NCBI GenBank assembly: GCA_028583405.1
Contig: JAPTMU010000050.1
Span: 380,001 to 444,000, forward strand
Source of the DNA: Pogonophryne albipinna
Taxonomy: Eukaryota > Chordata > Actinopteri > Perciformes > Artedidraconidae
Direction: 5' to 3'
DNA length: 64,000 bases
A model generated the notes under the pieces. It did no database searches, was not told where the DNA came from, and saw nothing but the letters and a program-made list of their open reading frames with translations. Of the stretch, positions 27,359 to 41,000 are shown one piece after another (positions within the stretch are counted from its first letter, which is position 1; every line of letters begins with the position of its first letter). The translations under genes and the position numbers were made by a program.

Positions 27359-29050
27359 TTTGAGGTCCACCCATATTTGGGGCATTCTACCGAATTAGTA
27401 CAAAGTGCGGTCTCACAACAAGAAAAACTATTTAACTAAATAATTAAGTATTCAGACATAGACATTTACTAAGAATATGTTATGGTCTATTAAAAAATAA
27501 GGCTTAATATATACAAAAACATCATAGGGTACTTTCTATTGGGAAGTAGCTGTGCCCGAATCTGACATCTACATTTCAATTTCTGTAAATAACACTTAAA
27601 ACATTTTTTTAAATTGTGTTCAATTGTGTATTTAGAAGATCTTTATGATTACATTCAAACAGAAGTTGGAATATTGAGATTTCTTGTGGGTATCATTTTT
27701 TAATAAAAAAACTATACTCAAAAAATCATGTCCCCAGTTTTCATGTCACTACCGAAACACAAGGGGTTTCAGTCCAATGGCTGAGTCTGGTTTTTAGCAA
27801 GACCCCTGCATTTTTGACTAGACAGTGACACTGCATCCCTTTCCCTCATGGCTGAATGGCAAGTAGCTAAATCCCATACTTTTGATATAAATCTGTTCCA
27901 AAATCTGAAAATCGGCGAGTAACCTTAAGAATTGTCACTACCGAACACATATTATCTTCAATTAAGTAAACTTTTTCGGGGTTCTATGCAAAGTATTAGG
28001 TTTTTATGTGTGTAAACCTCTTCAAAGACGTGTATGCTAGCCATATACTTGCTAGCATTCTTTAGTTATGCTGAATTTGAGCTAGAATCGTCACTACCGA
28101 AACAGTCACTAACGAAACATATGGTTACATTTCGGTAATTGACATGATCGTTTCGGTAGTGACAAAAGGGAATGGTAAGCAGGTAAATCCCACCATTTTG
28201 AAATAAATGTGTTTTAAAGTCTGAAAATCAGTGTGTTACTTTAAAGGTCTCTTATTATACTATTGTTAGGCATATATTATAGGTGTAAGATATATAAAAA
28301 ACGAAAAAATGAAGTGTTTTGCTCAAAATACCAAACAGATCGCCCATTCTAGCCACATTCCCCTCTCTTTCAGCCCGTTACTAAAGTACTGATTCTGGGT
28401 CAGTGCTTCACACATTCACACTTCAACATAAGGCATGTTATGAGTAAAGATTAAGCAATAAGGTTGAGGGAATATGATACAACCTTGAGAACAAAATACT
28501 GTGGTCACTACCGAAAGAGTGGATGTTTTGTAAAAAATAAAGTATATTGAGTTATCAACTAAAATGATATGATACTGATTGGTTTAATGTATGTTCAATT
28601 TCAACAATCATCAACTCTGGAATCAATATGATCAGTATTATGCATTTTACAAAGAATGTTTGCATTATGATTTTTATGAATTGTATAAATTGAACTTTGA
28701 AATTTGATTAAAAATTCACTTTTATTAATTTAATTGTAAAAACCCTCATGAAATATTTGTTAAAATACTATTTAGAGAAGGGAAGGTAAAACAATCTTAA
28801 CAGGTTAATATAATACTTTTTGACTACAGTGTATGTACTATGTTTCGGTAGTGACCATTTTTGGTAGAGGAAGAACATTCCAATACAGTTTGAAAATACG
28901 ATATAAAAATGTACGGTTCTTTTACTAGATATGTGTCATTTAGATATGGTACAAAATATATATGGATAAAGTTTTGGGAAAAAAACATTTCAAAACATTT
29001 CCAACCTGACTTTGGTCCAATTCGGTAGAATGGCCCATTTAGGTCAAACC
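27359..29050. mobile_element. 1.7-kb DNA element with TACCGAA-core subterminal repeats
   Basis: The left end carries GGGGCATTCTACCGAATT (27379-27396) and the right end its inverted counterpart AATTCGGTAGAATGGCCC (near 29019-29036). ATTT adjoins both, a possible 4-bp target duplication, and GGTTTGA-like sequence lies further out. Inside are at least seven copies of GTCACTACCGAAAC or its reverse complement, at 27745, 27934, 28090, 28105 (one mismatch), 28150, 28504 and 28842, plus a weaker one at 28130. The TACCGAA core is shared with the terminal repeats, suggesting transposase binding sites. No transposase frame is present. I cannot assign the superfamily. Confidence 0.65.
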
Positions 29051-29504
29051 ACATTTGCCAAATCATTGATTAGGGGCCGCATACAACAATTAGTCATCTG
29101 CAATGTTGATCGTTTCTAAGGAGAGCCTATTTAAAAACACAAAACAAGGGTCTGAGCAGCTGATGCCCGTTTAGATAATGAAGTGTTTTTTATAAGCTGT
29201 CACACCTAACACTGAAAATAAAACTGTTTGTTGAAGACCTAAATCAATCATTCAGGGTTTGTCTTCCTTTAAATGAAATCAGAGCGATACAGACAGGAAA
29301 GTCAGCTGATAGGAGTGTGAGTGAGTGATGGTGTGTGTGTTACACTCTGTGACTCAGAAGAACACCTCAGGGGTTGTCTCTCAAAAATAGAGAGTTAAAT
29401 ATCCATTGACAGACAGATTCACACAACTACCTTCAAATGCAAAATGAAGATAATGCTTTCAAAGATCTTTAGCAGTTAGCTGGAATGTAGGTTTACTATT
29501 TTAT

Positions 29505-30100
29505 TTGTAAAAAGCTAGCAGCTAGCAGCAAACCCCTCTAGATGTTCTGTTTGTACATTTCTGACAGCAATCTTTTTTTGACACACAATATTATGAAACA
29601 CATTTAAGTTAAACTCCTTCATCATTTTGGCAATGTCAGAGTGATCATTATGTCTCGTTTCAGGATGTGACATGCCAATCTCCTGGTGATAATGTGACCT
29701 AAAGCTGAAGTTAAAAAGACAAATAGAGGCACATTAAAAAAATATATATATAACAGATTTGTAGACTTCTTCACCCCTACCCTTAAAGAAAACTGTCAAA
29801 AGCTAGTAGCTAGTTCTGAGAATAAGATTTATTGTTTCTTAATTATTGATAGGACCGGCAGCAATCTTTTATGATCGCTACATCATAAAGACACACAATC
29901 TTAAGAAACACATTCAAGTTAAACTCCATCCTCTTTTTGGTGATTTTAGACTGATCCACTTCAAAACAAATGCCTAATGTTTTTTTCTTTTTGAGGATGT
30001 GACACGCCAATTGCCTGATGCTGATATGACCTTAATCTGATGTTAAAAAGACAAACTGATATAATTTCTTAGACTTCTTCAGTCCTACCCTTAACAATGC
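29505..30100. repeat. Diverged tandem duplication, unit about 295 bp
   Basis: Two successive segments share ordered blocks: AAAGCTAG(C/T)AGCTAG, GGCAGCAATCTTTT-type, GACACACAAT, AAACACATT(T/C)AAGTTAAACTCC, AGGATGTGACA(T/C)GCCAAT, GTTAAAAAGACAAA and CTTAGACTTCTTCA. The first copy runs from about 29505 to 29800 and the second to about 30100. Extra bases in the second copy show it is an old local duplication. Confidence 0.7.
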
Positions 30101-30181
30101 ATTGTGGATGCTGACGTTATGACATAATCCTAAACAGGCACACATTTGATACGTTTCAGATAAAAAATTGAAAACACCTGA

Positions 30182-30572
30182 TTTAAAGGTGGGGTAGGTA
30201 ATTTTGTAGAAACCAGCTCGAGTGCGCTAGAATTTGAAAATACACAACCGGAAAAAATCTGCTACTTCCTTACAGAGCCCCTCCTCCAACACACACGAAC
30301 GTGCACATGACCAATGAGGGCACGAGATAAGTTTGTGCACAAATGGAAGGCTGACAGGCAGGAAGGCCATCCAGTTATTTTAGCCGGGCCGGCTAAAATG
30401 ATTAGTCGTGCTTTTTACAGTACTACGGCTTCCACAGATGACATTTTTGTATGGATTTTTTGTCAAAGCACTTCAGATATTCATTGCTATCGGATGTTAA
30501 GAGCATTCCATGGAATATAACAAAACGTGCATCTCGAGCCGGTTTCTCAAACTTACCTACCCCACCTTTAAA
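30182..30572. mobile_element. Second copy of the TTTAAAGGTGGGGTAGG MITE, inverted relative to 7893-8281
   Basis: The ends are TTTAAAGGTGGGGTAGGTAA and its near-perfect inverted copy TTACCTACCCCACCTTTAAA. The internal sequence is the reverse complement of the copy at 7893-8281, including the CCTCCTCCAACACACACGAA block. It is better preserved than the first copy. Confidence 0.8.
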
Positions 30573-31639
30573 GTTGCTTTTTAGGATTCACACATTGATG
30601 ACAACATGTTAGAAGTGATAGAGAAAAACAAGAATCTAGTGGAGGAATTAAATGTAAAAACTCAAATGTTATTGTCATTGCAATCAATGGGCAAATATGT
30701 GAAGTAGAAATTCTAAACTTCAAAATCTTTAACAAAACAAGCATAATCCCACAACTGCATGGCCCACCTCCTGCCTCAACGTATTGATTTGATTGAAAAC
30801 TATATGAGGATTAATTGACAATTCTTCCAGAACGTTCTGTTATCTGGGATATTCTCGTTTGGCAGCTCCTCCCATGTTTTCCCTGTACTGGCACACCTTC
30901 ATCAGCATTGATGTGAACATAGTGGTTGTAACATAACTGCTTCCTAAATAGATTCTTCATGGAGCAATAAATGCTCTGAGTCTTTTATCACATTCGAACG
31001 TTGCCAAGAGTGACTCAAAATGGTCTTCTGTAGACACTAGACACAACAGAAAACTGAAAAACAAGGACAAAGAAATGCGATAAGTGGTGGTAGAGATGAG
31101 AGGAAGAGTGGGAGCGTGAGAGAGGGACACACCCATGTCACAAAAGCAGGAGTGGAGATTCAGGTCCACCCTGTGTCAACCTTATCATGCTGAGATTGGG
31201 TAATGTTTTACTCAAAGTTGTAAATTATTGTGTTCTTTCGTACTTTTACAAAGAGGCAGTCATTATTTATGCCCCCCCGGCTTGTTTGAAAGTCAGGTTC
31301 ACAGATAGGATTGGGGGTAAAGGTTGAGATTACAATTGAGATTATGTGTAGGTTAGACTCAGGCTGAGGGAGGAATGTGGTAAATGAATGTGTTTGGATA
31401 AAGCAAATGTACATTGTGTGTGTGTCTTCACGCAGGGTGTGTCACAAGCAGAAGTGTGTTTGAATTTGCGTTTATGGCAGGGTGCAACGGCCAATCTGTC
31501 AGAAGAACGCATGACAACAGCAAACAGTTCGGAATTGATGAAATACAGGAAAGACAAATGAGAGGAGGGTGTGAAAAACTAGAAACAACGACAATCCTTG
31601 AAATGTGTTATTTTAAAGAGGACAATTGCTAATCTTTCA

Positions 31640-31940
31640 GGTTTCATAATGCATTTCGTGCCTCTACTGTGACTTTCATGTTCAAAAAGCTCTTTATTGT
31701 TCTCATACTGCCTGTGCTGCAGCACCTCTTTTCACCCTCTGTCTGAAACCAGAGCCCAGTCTGCTCTGATTGGTTAGCTGGACGGCTCTGTTGTGATTGG
31801 TCAACCGCTTAGAGATGTCCCGCCCCTTAGCGTATCACCTACAATGTGTTGGAGCGCTAGCCAATAGAATCGCAAGTGTTACGTAGTGATGTCACTAAGT
31901 ACAATGTCAATAATCCCAAAAAGGCATAATAGGGCCTCTT
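31640..31940 (-). repeat. Fish MITE fragment (end GCATAATAGGGCC)
   Basis: On the minus strand the piece starts near GGCCCTATTATGCC and runs through AGTGACATCACTACGTAAC, GGCGGGACATCTC, CCAATCACAACAGAGCCG and an AACAATAAAGAGC block, a sequence order common in teleost MITEs. One terminus only. Confidence 0.55.
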
Positions 31941-32606
31941 CTACAATGTCAAGAAAGGTTCTTTCCATTACACTTGCAGGTTGTAATCACATTCGCAGAT
32001 TGCATAAACTGTCTTAGTTTATGGTAATTATCTGAGTAGTTTGATGGATGATTGATGACCCAAAATGGCCTTTTTGTTTTATTGATAAGGTCCTCTATGT
32101 GTGCCAGTGTCTTTACTAGGCAAAAGATTGTTTGTGAGGGAAGAAGCTCAATCACCAGAGGACTACTTTTTTTTGTCGACCCCACAGAACACAGCAATGT
32201 TTTTTCTCTGATCGCTTCAATTTAAGATCATGAACATAAGAGGGCTGAACCAGGAATTGAAGTATCAAAAAGCCTGTAAAGGGGTCAGACTTAGAAGCTA
32301 AATATATTATGTGAAAGATTTTATTAACTTTTAGGACAGTATAGGTAAAAGACTGATTTCCATATTGGCATACTGGACACTCAATAAAAAAAGCCTATTA
32401 TCAGGGCAAAAACAACTTGTTTGCAACATTTTGTAATTCATGATGAAACAGGCAACATGTCATCTTCCAAGCTGCTGCGGTTTTGATCAGATAATAGCGG
32501 AAATATTAAAAAATAAATGTCCAAATAGCTAAATCTCAATCACATATTTAAAAACACCCATTGTACTTAGTAATTTGACTAATTGTTGTGAATGCCCAAA
32601 CACTGA

Positions 32607-33452
32607 CAGTGTTTCCCCTATATACATTCAGCAGTGGCGCTGCGCCTACCAGGTACCAATAAAACAAATTAAAAAAAGATACATTTAAAAAAAATGTGTA
32701 TACATTAAAATAATAATACGTGGCGCTCGCGTCATCGCCACGGAGGAGCATACAGCCTCTGTGAGCGAGCGAGACAGAGAGAGAGCTCATCTGTATCTAT
32801 TTAATATAGTTGTACAAAATAAAGTAAGAAATCATTCCAATGTGTACTATAGGACAGTAAAACATTTAAAAAAAGGGAGTGATCAGTAAAATATGCATAA
32901 AGAAAAAGAAAGAATGCTAACTAGGTAACATAAGATAAGAATAAACAAGTTTAAATGATTTGTTATTGGTTGTGATCATATTATAAAGATGTTTGGGTTA
33001 TTGCAAAGTATACAGTTCCCTTTCATCTGAGTGTTGAGAGCTGTATCCGTAAATTCATTTTGTGCTCAAAGTGCACCAGATTGATGCATTTAACTTCAAC
33101 ATTTAAAACAAAATCTTCCCAGGGGTGCATGCCCCCGGACCCCTCTAGAAGATGTGAGGTCCACCCCGAAATAAAGCAGGTTAAAAATAATTAAATTGCA
33201 TACATTTTATTTTGATTGTTTGTTATGTGGATGTGTAGTATTTGTGTTACTGTATGTTCAATAAAGGTGATTTAGCAAAATACACCTGTAGAGCCTCAAG
33301 AGCCTTTCTTGTGCTGGCAGACACATAGAAACATATTGGCGGGGCGCACTTCGCACGCAAAAAAAAAAAAATCCACTCGCTCCACGCTCACATTTTGCTA
33401 GGCCCACGTGCTTTAGCACCGCTGCTATGACTCCATCCTAGGGGAAACACTG
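32607..33452. mobile_element. hAT-like element, 846 bp, ends CAGTGTTTCCCCTA, ACTGA target repeat
   Basis: The left end CAGTGTTTCCCCTA and the right end TAGGGGAAACACTG are perfect 14-bp inverted repeats. The 5-bp direct repeat ACTGA (32602-32606 and 33453-33457) flanks them. The interior has a GGCGCTGCGCCTACC block and several poly-A runs but no open frame of note. Confidence 0.8.
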
Positions 33453-34417
33453 ACTGATAAACAGCACACAATGCAGACGGTCCTGACAACCACAAACTAA
33501 ACACAAGCTGGTCTATTTCCTGTGTTTCAGGTTCAACAGGAATTGTGTGTTTAGTCTATTAGTCTGAGATGTGACTACTGACTCACATCAAATCTAGTGT
33601 GGTTTCACACACCATAACAAAGAGGGCAAACAAGTGCAGTAATTACAACTGAAAAATCCACAAAAATAACCAGCAGGGCTAAACAACACTTGAATATGTG
33701 TGTCATCAACGAGACATTCAAGTTTTGGCAGACACATATTTTAAATGCTCCCATAATGGGAAAAATGACTTATTTACATATATGATTTTAAATCTAAACA
33801 CAAATATGTTGGCAAAACTATTTATTTGGATTAGTGGCTTTCAATGAGCATTGTGGCTACATGCCCAACACAAGCACAACAGTTAGAGCTCGCATTACAG
33901 AGCTGTTGTTAACATTGGATCGTATAGATGTCCATTGACTTGATTTGTTTTTTTAAATGTCGAAAATGTAAATGTTTTTAGTTCAAATATTTGAACGTCC
34001 TATATAGCCCAACCCAGAAATTAAAACCCAAATATGTCTTTTAATATTAAACAAGACCAATTATTGATAACGATATTCATATTTGAGAAACTGTTACCTG
34101 GCATTTTTGCATAAAAATACTTATTTTGACCAACGTATCCATTAATCATTTCAGCCCTTTGTTCAACCCAAAGTTTTTAAGTAAAATTATAAAAACGTCT
34201 TTTTTTTTTTTAAATGTAGTCGCACTGTGTTTCTGCTTTTACTTCTTTATTATGCACATCAATAAGAAGAAAATTGCTTATTTGTATTAACCTGTAATGA
34301 TCTTTTTAAAGTCACTGAGGTCTACATGGAGGCTAACGCAGGCGGCTGCTTGAGGGTACATCATGTGACAGTCTGTTGACCGAGTGTGATGTGCCTCCAG
34401 TCAATTCATGGTTCACT

Positions 34418-34418
<1 letters not shown>

Positions 34419-34454
<36 letters not shown>
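34419..34454. repeat. (TG)n microsatellite, short
   Basis: Eighteen TG units. Confidence 0.95.
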
Positions 34455-34459
<5 letters not shown>

Positions 34460-35847
34460 AAATGAAGCCTGATGTCCAGAGCACCTCTCTGAGTATTATA
34501 CATGAGAGGAATGCTATCTATAATATCAGTAATTGTAAAAAATCTTAGTATACTTGAAAACATGTGCCTTTATTTCTATTAAATCTACCAATACACACAA
34601 ACTTGCGTTTTCTTACGAATGTTCTCATATTCTACCAGTTTTGTGTTACTTCCTGCTGAAAGCCAGTGTATCATTAAAGTTTAATTTCTAAAAAGGTCAC
34701 TTCATAGTCCCCGTGAAAGGTCATAATGACTAACAAGAATGTCTCACACACACACACACCCATTGAAGTAGAAATGTCAGTTTATAGAGTATTTATTATT
34801 AACTATAGGCGTTGAACCTTTGCTTATAAAAGTAAACGCCTCAAAATCTTGTAATGAAGGGGCATATGTGTATCATAAAGAGCACGACTTAGAGAAACAG
34901 GTTTGTGTACAGTATACGCACACTGACAATGTTGGATGCCATCACCGTGGTAACTGATGCTAAGCAGCAAGTGAGAGGAACTTGAGATGTAAGCAGGGAG
35001 TCGAGTTAAGAGGGAGGGAAGAACAATCGGTAAAAAACTTTAGACAAACTTTGTCTATCAAAACATTTACCAGAAATTGATGAATATATATTTAATGCAG
35101 GAAATAGAAGCATTCACAACATGCTACCAGCTAGGAGAGACTTCACAAGGACACAGTTCAATATCAACCCTGTCGACTAAATACATTGTACAAGTAAAAT
35201 ACTCATCATACATGTACATGTTATACAGTTAGATAAGAAAAATAAGGCATCCAAAGTTATTCTCTGACATAGCTAATTCTTCCAAAATATGCTGCTGTAG
35301 AAGATAATAACCTGTAATAACAGTTTCTAGATGATTATTTCCTAGATTTAAACAAGGTGTTATATCTCTTTGGAGTGGATGCCCCTTACACATGAAATAT
35401 ATGGTACTGGCTTTATGACTGGCTGTACAAAAAAGGGTAAAATTGGGCTGCAAGATGGAATGCATGTATGCAACTGTAATGATATTCAACTTAAATGGGT
35501 TGATTTTGAGCTACCATTTACATATTTACCAGCACCAGAGCCGGTTTGATGGCACAAAATGGGATATAAGTTTTACAAATTTACAAGAACTCTTGTGCTC
35601 TATTTGTGCACACCTTCTAAACTGGGAACACATCGAGCAGTTGCTCAAAGCTCTGCAATTTTCAGCAACACCCATTGAGTCCTAATGTTTATGAAGGTTT
35701 AAAATGTGTCTTTTGAATATGCAACAAATAATAGAATTCCTGCATCTCAAGTCAACTAAGTGTCCTAGAACATGAACTCATAATAAATATGATTTTGTTG
35801 ACACGGCAAATCCTTTTTTCCTGACTACACTACCACTTTAAGGTCTT

Positions 35848-37318
<1,471 letters not shown>

Positions 37319-37503
37319 TCTTCAAAATCTTTTTCCGTATATATCTGCCCACCAGCAACAAGAGGCGGAGGTCTTTCAAAGTTGCCATAACCCTCAAACA
37401 CAGCACCTATACACACCAACTATTCTCATAACTGTTTCAAGTTCATCTATCTGCCGAGCTTTGAGCAAGCGTGGATTGTTTTTAACTCCCTGTGCAGCCC
37501 TGT

Positions 37504-37506
<3 letters not shown>

Positions 37507-37598
<92 letters not shown>
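37507..37598. repeat. (TG)n microsatellite, about 92 bp
   Basis: An uninterrupted TG array. The 180-codon plus-strand frame through it (37221-37763) is an artefact. Confidence 0.97.
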
Positions 37599-37600
<2 letters not shown>

Positions 37601-38872
37601 GGCACTGCAGTTTGTTGCCAAAGCCTCCCACCTTGCCGCAGAGACGTTTCTTGGCCAAATGTCACACAGCGCTGCGCACCACAGCTACAACACGACTCAA
37701 AGACCATATACAGCGGTAGATCTGATACGGTTCTCTTTTTTCAGCCAATCATATTTGGTATAAACAAATCAAGCTGCCGACCAAGTTCATTGAGGTTTTA
37801 CCGTCACGTCTTACAGTAGGATGCCAGAGCGGACACAGAAACACAATCGCTTATTCCTCACTGTGCTGAGTTATAGACACAGCAAGAGTGTCTACTGTCT
37901 GTAACCTTGAGATGAGAAGCCTGAGAAAAGGAAAAATATATCCCTGCGGGGGATGGCGTCAGTGTGTGTACGGCCTCTTGAGAGAGGGAGCGTGCACATT
38001 TGTGAGGTGTGTGTGTTTCGAAAGAGGAAAAGCAGCAGGGTAAGAAGAGAGAAGTAAAACAGGGAAGTGTTTTTGATACTACACAAAAACAAGACAGAGG
38101 CTAAATTTGATTTTTGACAAAGCCTCATTACCACTTCTCAGCCGAGTCACTTTTGTCAAAAACACAGCTTTAGTCTATAGCAACAATGCTTTCCCTCACT
38201 CTGTAGGAACTGAACATGCTTTCTCCCTTTGTAATCCTTCCAACAATGTCTACTACAGGTTGAATATAATATATGGCAACATGAGTAAGAATCACTCCTG
38301 AACCTCAGAGAATTTAAAACGTGTATGACCATGACATCAAGAGGGACTAACAGACAGCTGACCTTCTATTAAAATGCTCGATGCACATAGTAAAGACAGC
38401 CGTCTCATTGCACTGAACATCATTCTGACACTCTAGATAAGAGCAACAGCATAAAAGACCAAATGTTTTCTTTCTTTTACCCTGTTGCAGGAAGGATACA
38501 TTCACAAATGACTAATCCCCAAGGCTAGAATGTATGTTATTGTTTGACCTGCTCCACAAAAAAGGTCAAACTCAGCTCTACTGCTTGATAATACAGACCG
38601 AATGATCGCTAAAAAAGGATGAACACAGCTGGAGCTGCTTTTTGTGTTTTACCCATCACGATCAATGCAAAAAAGGAGGAAATGGTAATACATCTGCCAA
38701 ACAGGAAAAGTTGTTAAGTAAGCGTATAACACTACTACTAAGTTAAGCCTCAAAACAACCTGTGGGAGTATCCTGACTAACCAAATACTGTGTCAAAAAT
38801 AAACAGCACGGTTCTGTCACTCAAAGCAAATAGAAAATAGTTACTCCTGACTCTCCGGACCACAAATACTTT

Positions 38873-39190
38873 CATAGGTGGGAAGTAACCAAGTACAACA
38901 TGTACTGTGTTTCAGTATAACTTGAACACAGTTGTTCTTTGCTTGAGTTTATCCATTGTATTTTATATATTTAAGCTACAGTTTGGAGGCAAATGCTGCA
39001 CTCTTTACTCCCCTGCGTTTAGGTGGCAGCTTTGGTTACTTTGCACATTGAGATTATCTGTAATACAACACTAAAATTAACTGATGATTGACATATTGAC
39101 CTATTTATTTGTATACATTGTATATGTTATGGGTTACTACACAGCAGAAGGTGATTAAGGTTATACTGCAGCTGGTAAAGGTGGAGTTTG
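38873..39190. repeat. Eroded copy of the ACTTTTACT-type fish MITE
   Basis: It opens AGGTGGGAAGTAACCAAGTAC and later contains ACTCTTTACTCC and CTGCAGCTGGTAAAGGTGGAG. These match the order of blocks in the 13200-13745 copy. It lies in intron 1, close to the exon 1 donor. Confidence 0.45.
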
Positions 39191-39432
39191 TTTGTATTTG
39201 TGACAATTATAATCTAATAATAAACATAATTCTGAAACGGTTTATAGTGTATGATTGTTAATTTAACTTTTGGTACTTTAAATATACTTCCGTAAGATTA
39301 CAAATACAGGTATAAGTATAACAAGGTGAGACCTTCTGCTGCCTCTGCCTGTCCTGGCCCACCACCACAGTATTTGATGTTGTGCACCCCGTACTCTAAC
39401 TTGCATGACCACATGACAAGATGTCCACAAAC

Positions 39433-40846
39433 CTTTCTTGAACTCCTCCAGCATGGAGTCCAGCTTGGTGTCGTGGAACACGAAGTGCACCGGGTGGTTG
39501 TAAAACTTGGTGATGGTCTTCAGTGTGGTGCAGTCGTCCGGGTCCACAAAGGCCAGGTCCTTCACATACAGGATGTCCACAATGTTGGAGCGCTCGTGCT
39601 CGTACACAGGTATCCTTGTGTATCCGCTCTCCATGATCTCCGACATGGTGTTGAAGTCCAACACGGCGTCGCATTGCATCATGAAGCAGTTTCCGACAGC
39701 TGTCATGGCATCCTCCACGGTTTTAGTCCTGAGCTCCAGCGCACCCTGGATCATGTTGAGCTCCTCTTTCACCAGGCCGTTGTACGGCTCGGTGACCTTC
39801 AGCATCCCCACCAGCTTCTCCCGGTTGTACACGGTGCCGATCTCCTGGCCCAGCACGCAGTCCAGGAGCTTGCTGATGGGCCACGACAGAGGGAAAGTTA
39901 GCAGCATGAACAACTTGGTGACCATGATGGTGTTCGCCCCGACTGCTAAACCGTGCCTGGAGCACAGCGACTGCGGGATGATCTCCCCGAAAATAACGAT
40001 GCCGATGGTGGAGGCGACTACAGCGCCAATCCCGGACTTGGTGAGGTCGTCCAGGAGGATGGTGAGGGTGGTGTTGACCAGGACGTTTCCCAGGAGCAGC
40101 GAGCACAGTAAGTAGTTTCCCTTCCTGCGGATGGGCTCGATCTTCCGCGCGTACTTCTTCTCCTTCTCGGTGCCGCAGCTCTGCACGATGCGGAGCTCCA
40201 TCGGGTCCAGCGCCATCAGCCCAAGGTTGAGCCCGCTGAACATGCCGGATAGCACCAGCAGGAAGGCTATGAGGATCACCTGCAGCCAGACAGGCAGCAA
40301 GGACTTCGCCACCTCCACCACCCGCAGCCTGGCGTCCTCATCGTCCAGCAGGTACCACGTCTCCTCCTTCTCCTGGGTGTCGCGGACACACAAGCCGAAC
40401 ACCTTTACCGCCTCGCTCTTGCGGAGCTCCTTGATAAAGAGGCTGACCACCCCGGAGGTGTTCTGGTTGGTTACCACCATGGACCCCTTCACTTCTATAT
40501 CCTTCGTGTGCTCCGGACAAGTCCTATTGAAGAGGTGCATGATGGCGCCAAAATTATCATCCTCTTTATCGCTGGAGTAAAGTTCCATAAACTTGATGAG
40601 AGCAGAGCTGTTTGAGCGCAAGCGGAGCCCGTAGAACCTGAAGAGGGTGTCGCTGCCCTCGGTCACCTGAATAACCCCTCTTTCGGTGGTCCCGGCCGGC
40701 GTTACGCTCCTCTCCAGCCTCATGCCAAGTATCCGGGGGCCGAGTCTTGTCTCCGCCGGCGCCTCCAGGGCTTGCCTGCCCGCAAAAACACAAGAAAACA
40801 CGAATAAAGTTAGCGTAAACCCCCGACCACTCGACTCTATCGCCAT
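39433..40846 (-). CDS. cnnm4: CNNM4-like magnesium transporter, exon 1
   Basis: This first coding exon holds 471 codons plus one base and ends AAAG|GTTTGT; the open frame beyond 39433 is intronic. CNNM proteins are basolateral membrane Mg2+ transporters. Visible parts are a signal peptide (about residues 1-26, [13 protein letters not shown] core); an extracellular domain with NxS/T sites near residues 79, 107 and 129; a DUF21 domain with membrane segments near 185-207, 246-266, 272-291 and 305-326; the family signature [20 protein letters not shown] (200-219); an acidic helical linker; and CBS motifs from about 375, with [17 protein letters not shown] and [13 protein letters not shown]. The ATG at 40846 gives the signal peptide directly. 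The spacing [20 protein letters not shown] and MLKVTEPYN favour CNNM4 over CNNM2, but the a/b fish paralogue cannot be told. Exons 2-4 continue at 9865, 8955 and 4723. Confidence 0.93.
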
Positions 40847-41000
40847 GTTTGTTTCGCTCTATGCGAATAGGGGAAATGACGTCAGCTACTCGTTTCCACG
40901 AGCCCACCCCCCTCATCTGCATGCCAGCCTGAAAATACAGCCAATCAGCGGGAGAGACGTCACTCAACCGAGCCCCCTATGTTTTCATTTTAAAGGTCGA
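40847..41000 (-). promoter_or_regulatory. cnnm4: cnnm4 5' UTR/proximal promoter with CRE and CCAAT motifs
   Basis: Immediately upstream of the start codon (minus strand) lies a perfect palindromic TGACGTCA (40877-40884), a second near-CRE GTGACGTCT (about 40956-40964) and an inverted CCAAT box (plus-strand CCAATCAG, 40941-40948). The sequence is more GC-rich than its surroundings and lacks an obvious TATA box. CRE sites bind CREB/ATF factors. The transcription start is not visible, so whether the motifs lie in promoter or leader is open. Confidence 0.5.

Noticed and set aside
39326..40115. Long plus-strand frames opposite cnnm4 exon 1
   Set aside because: Shadows of a GC-rich coding exon; no family match.
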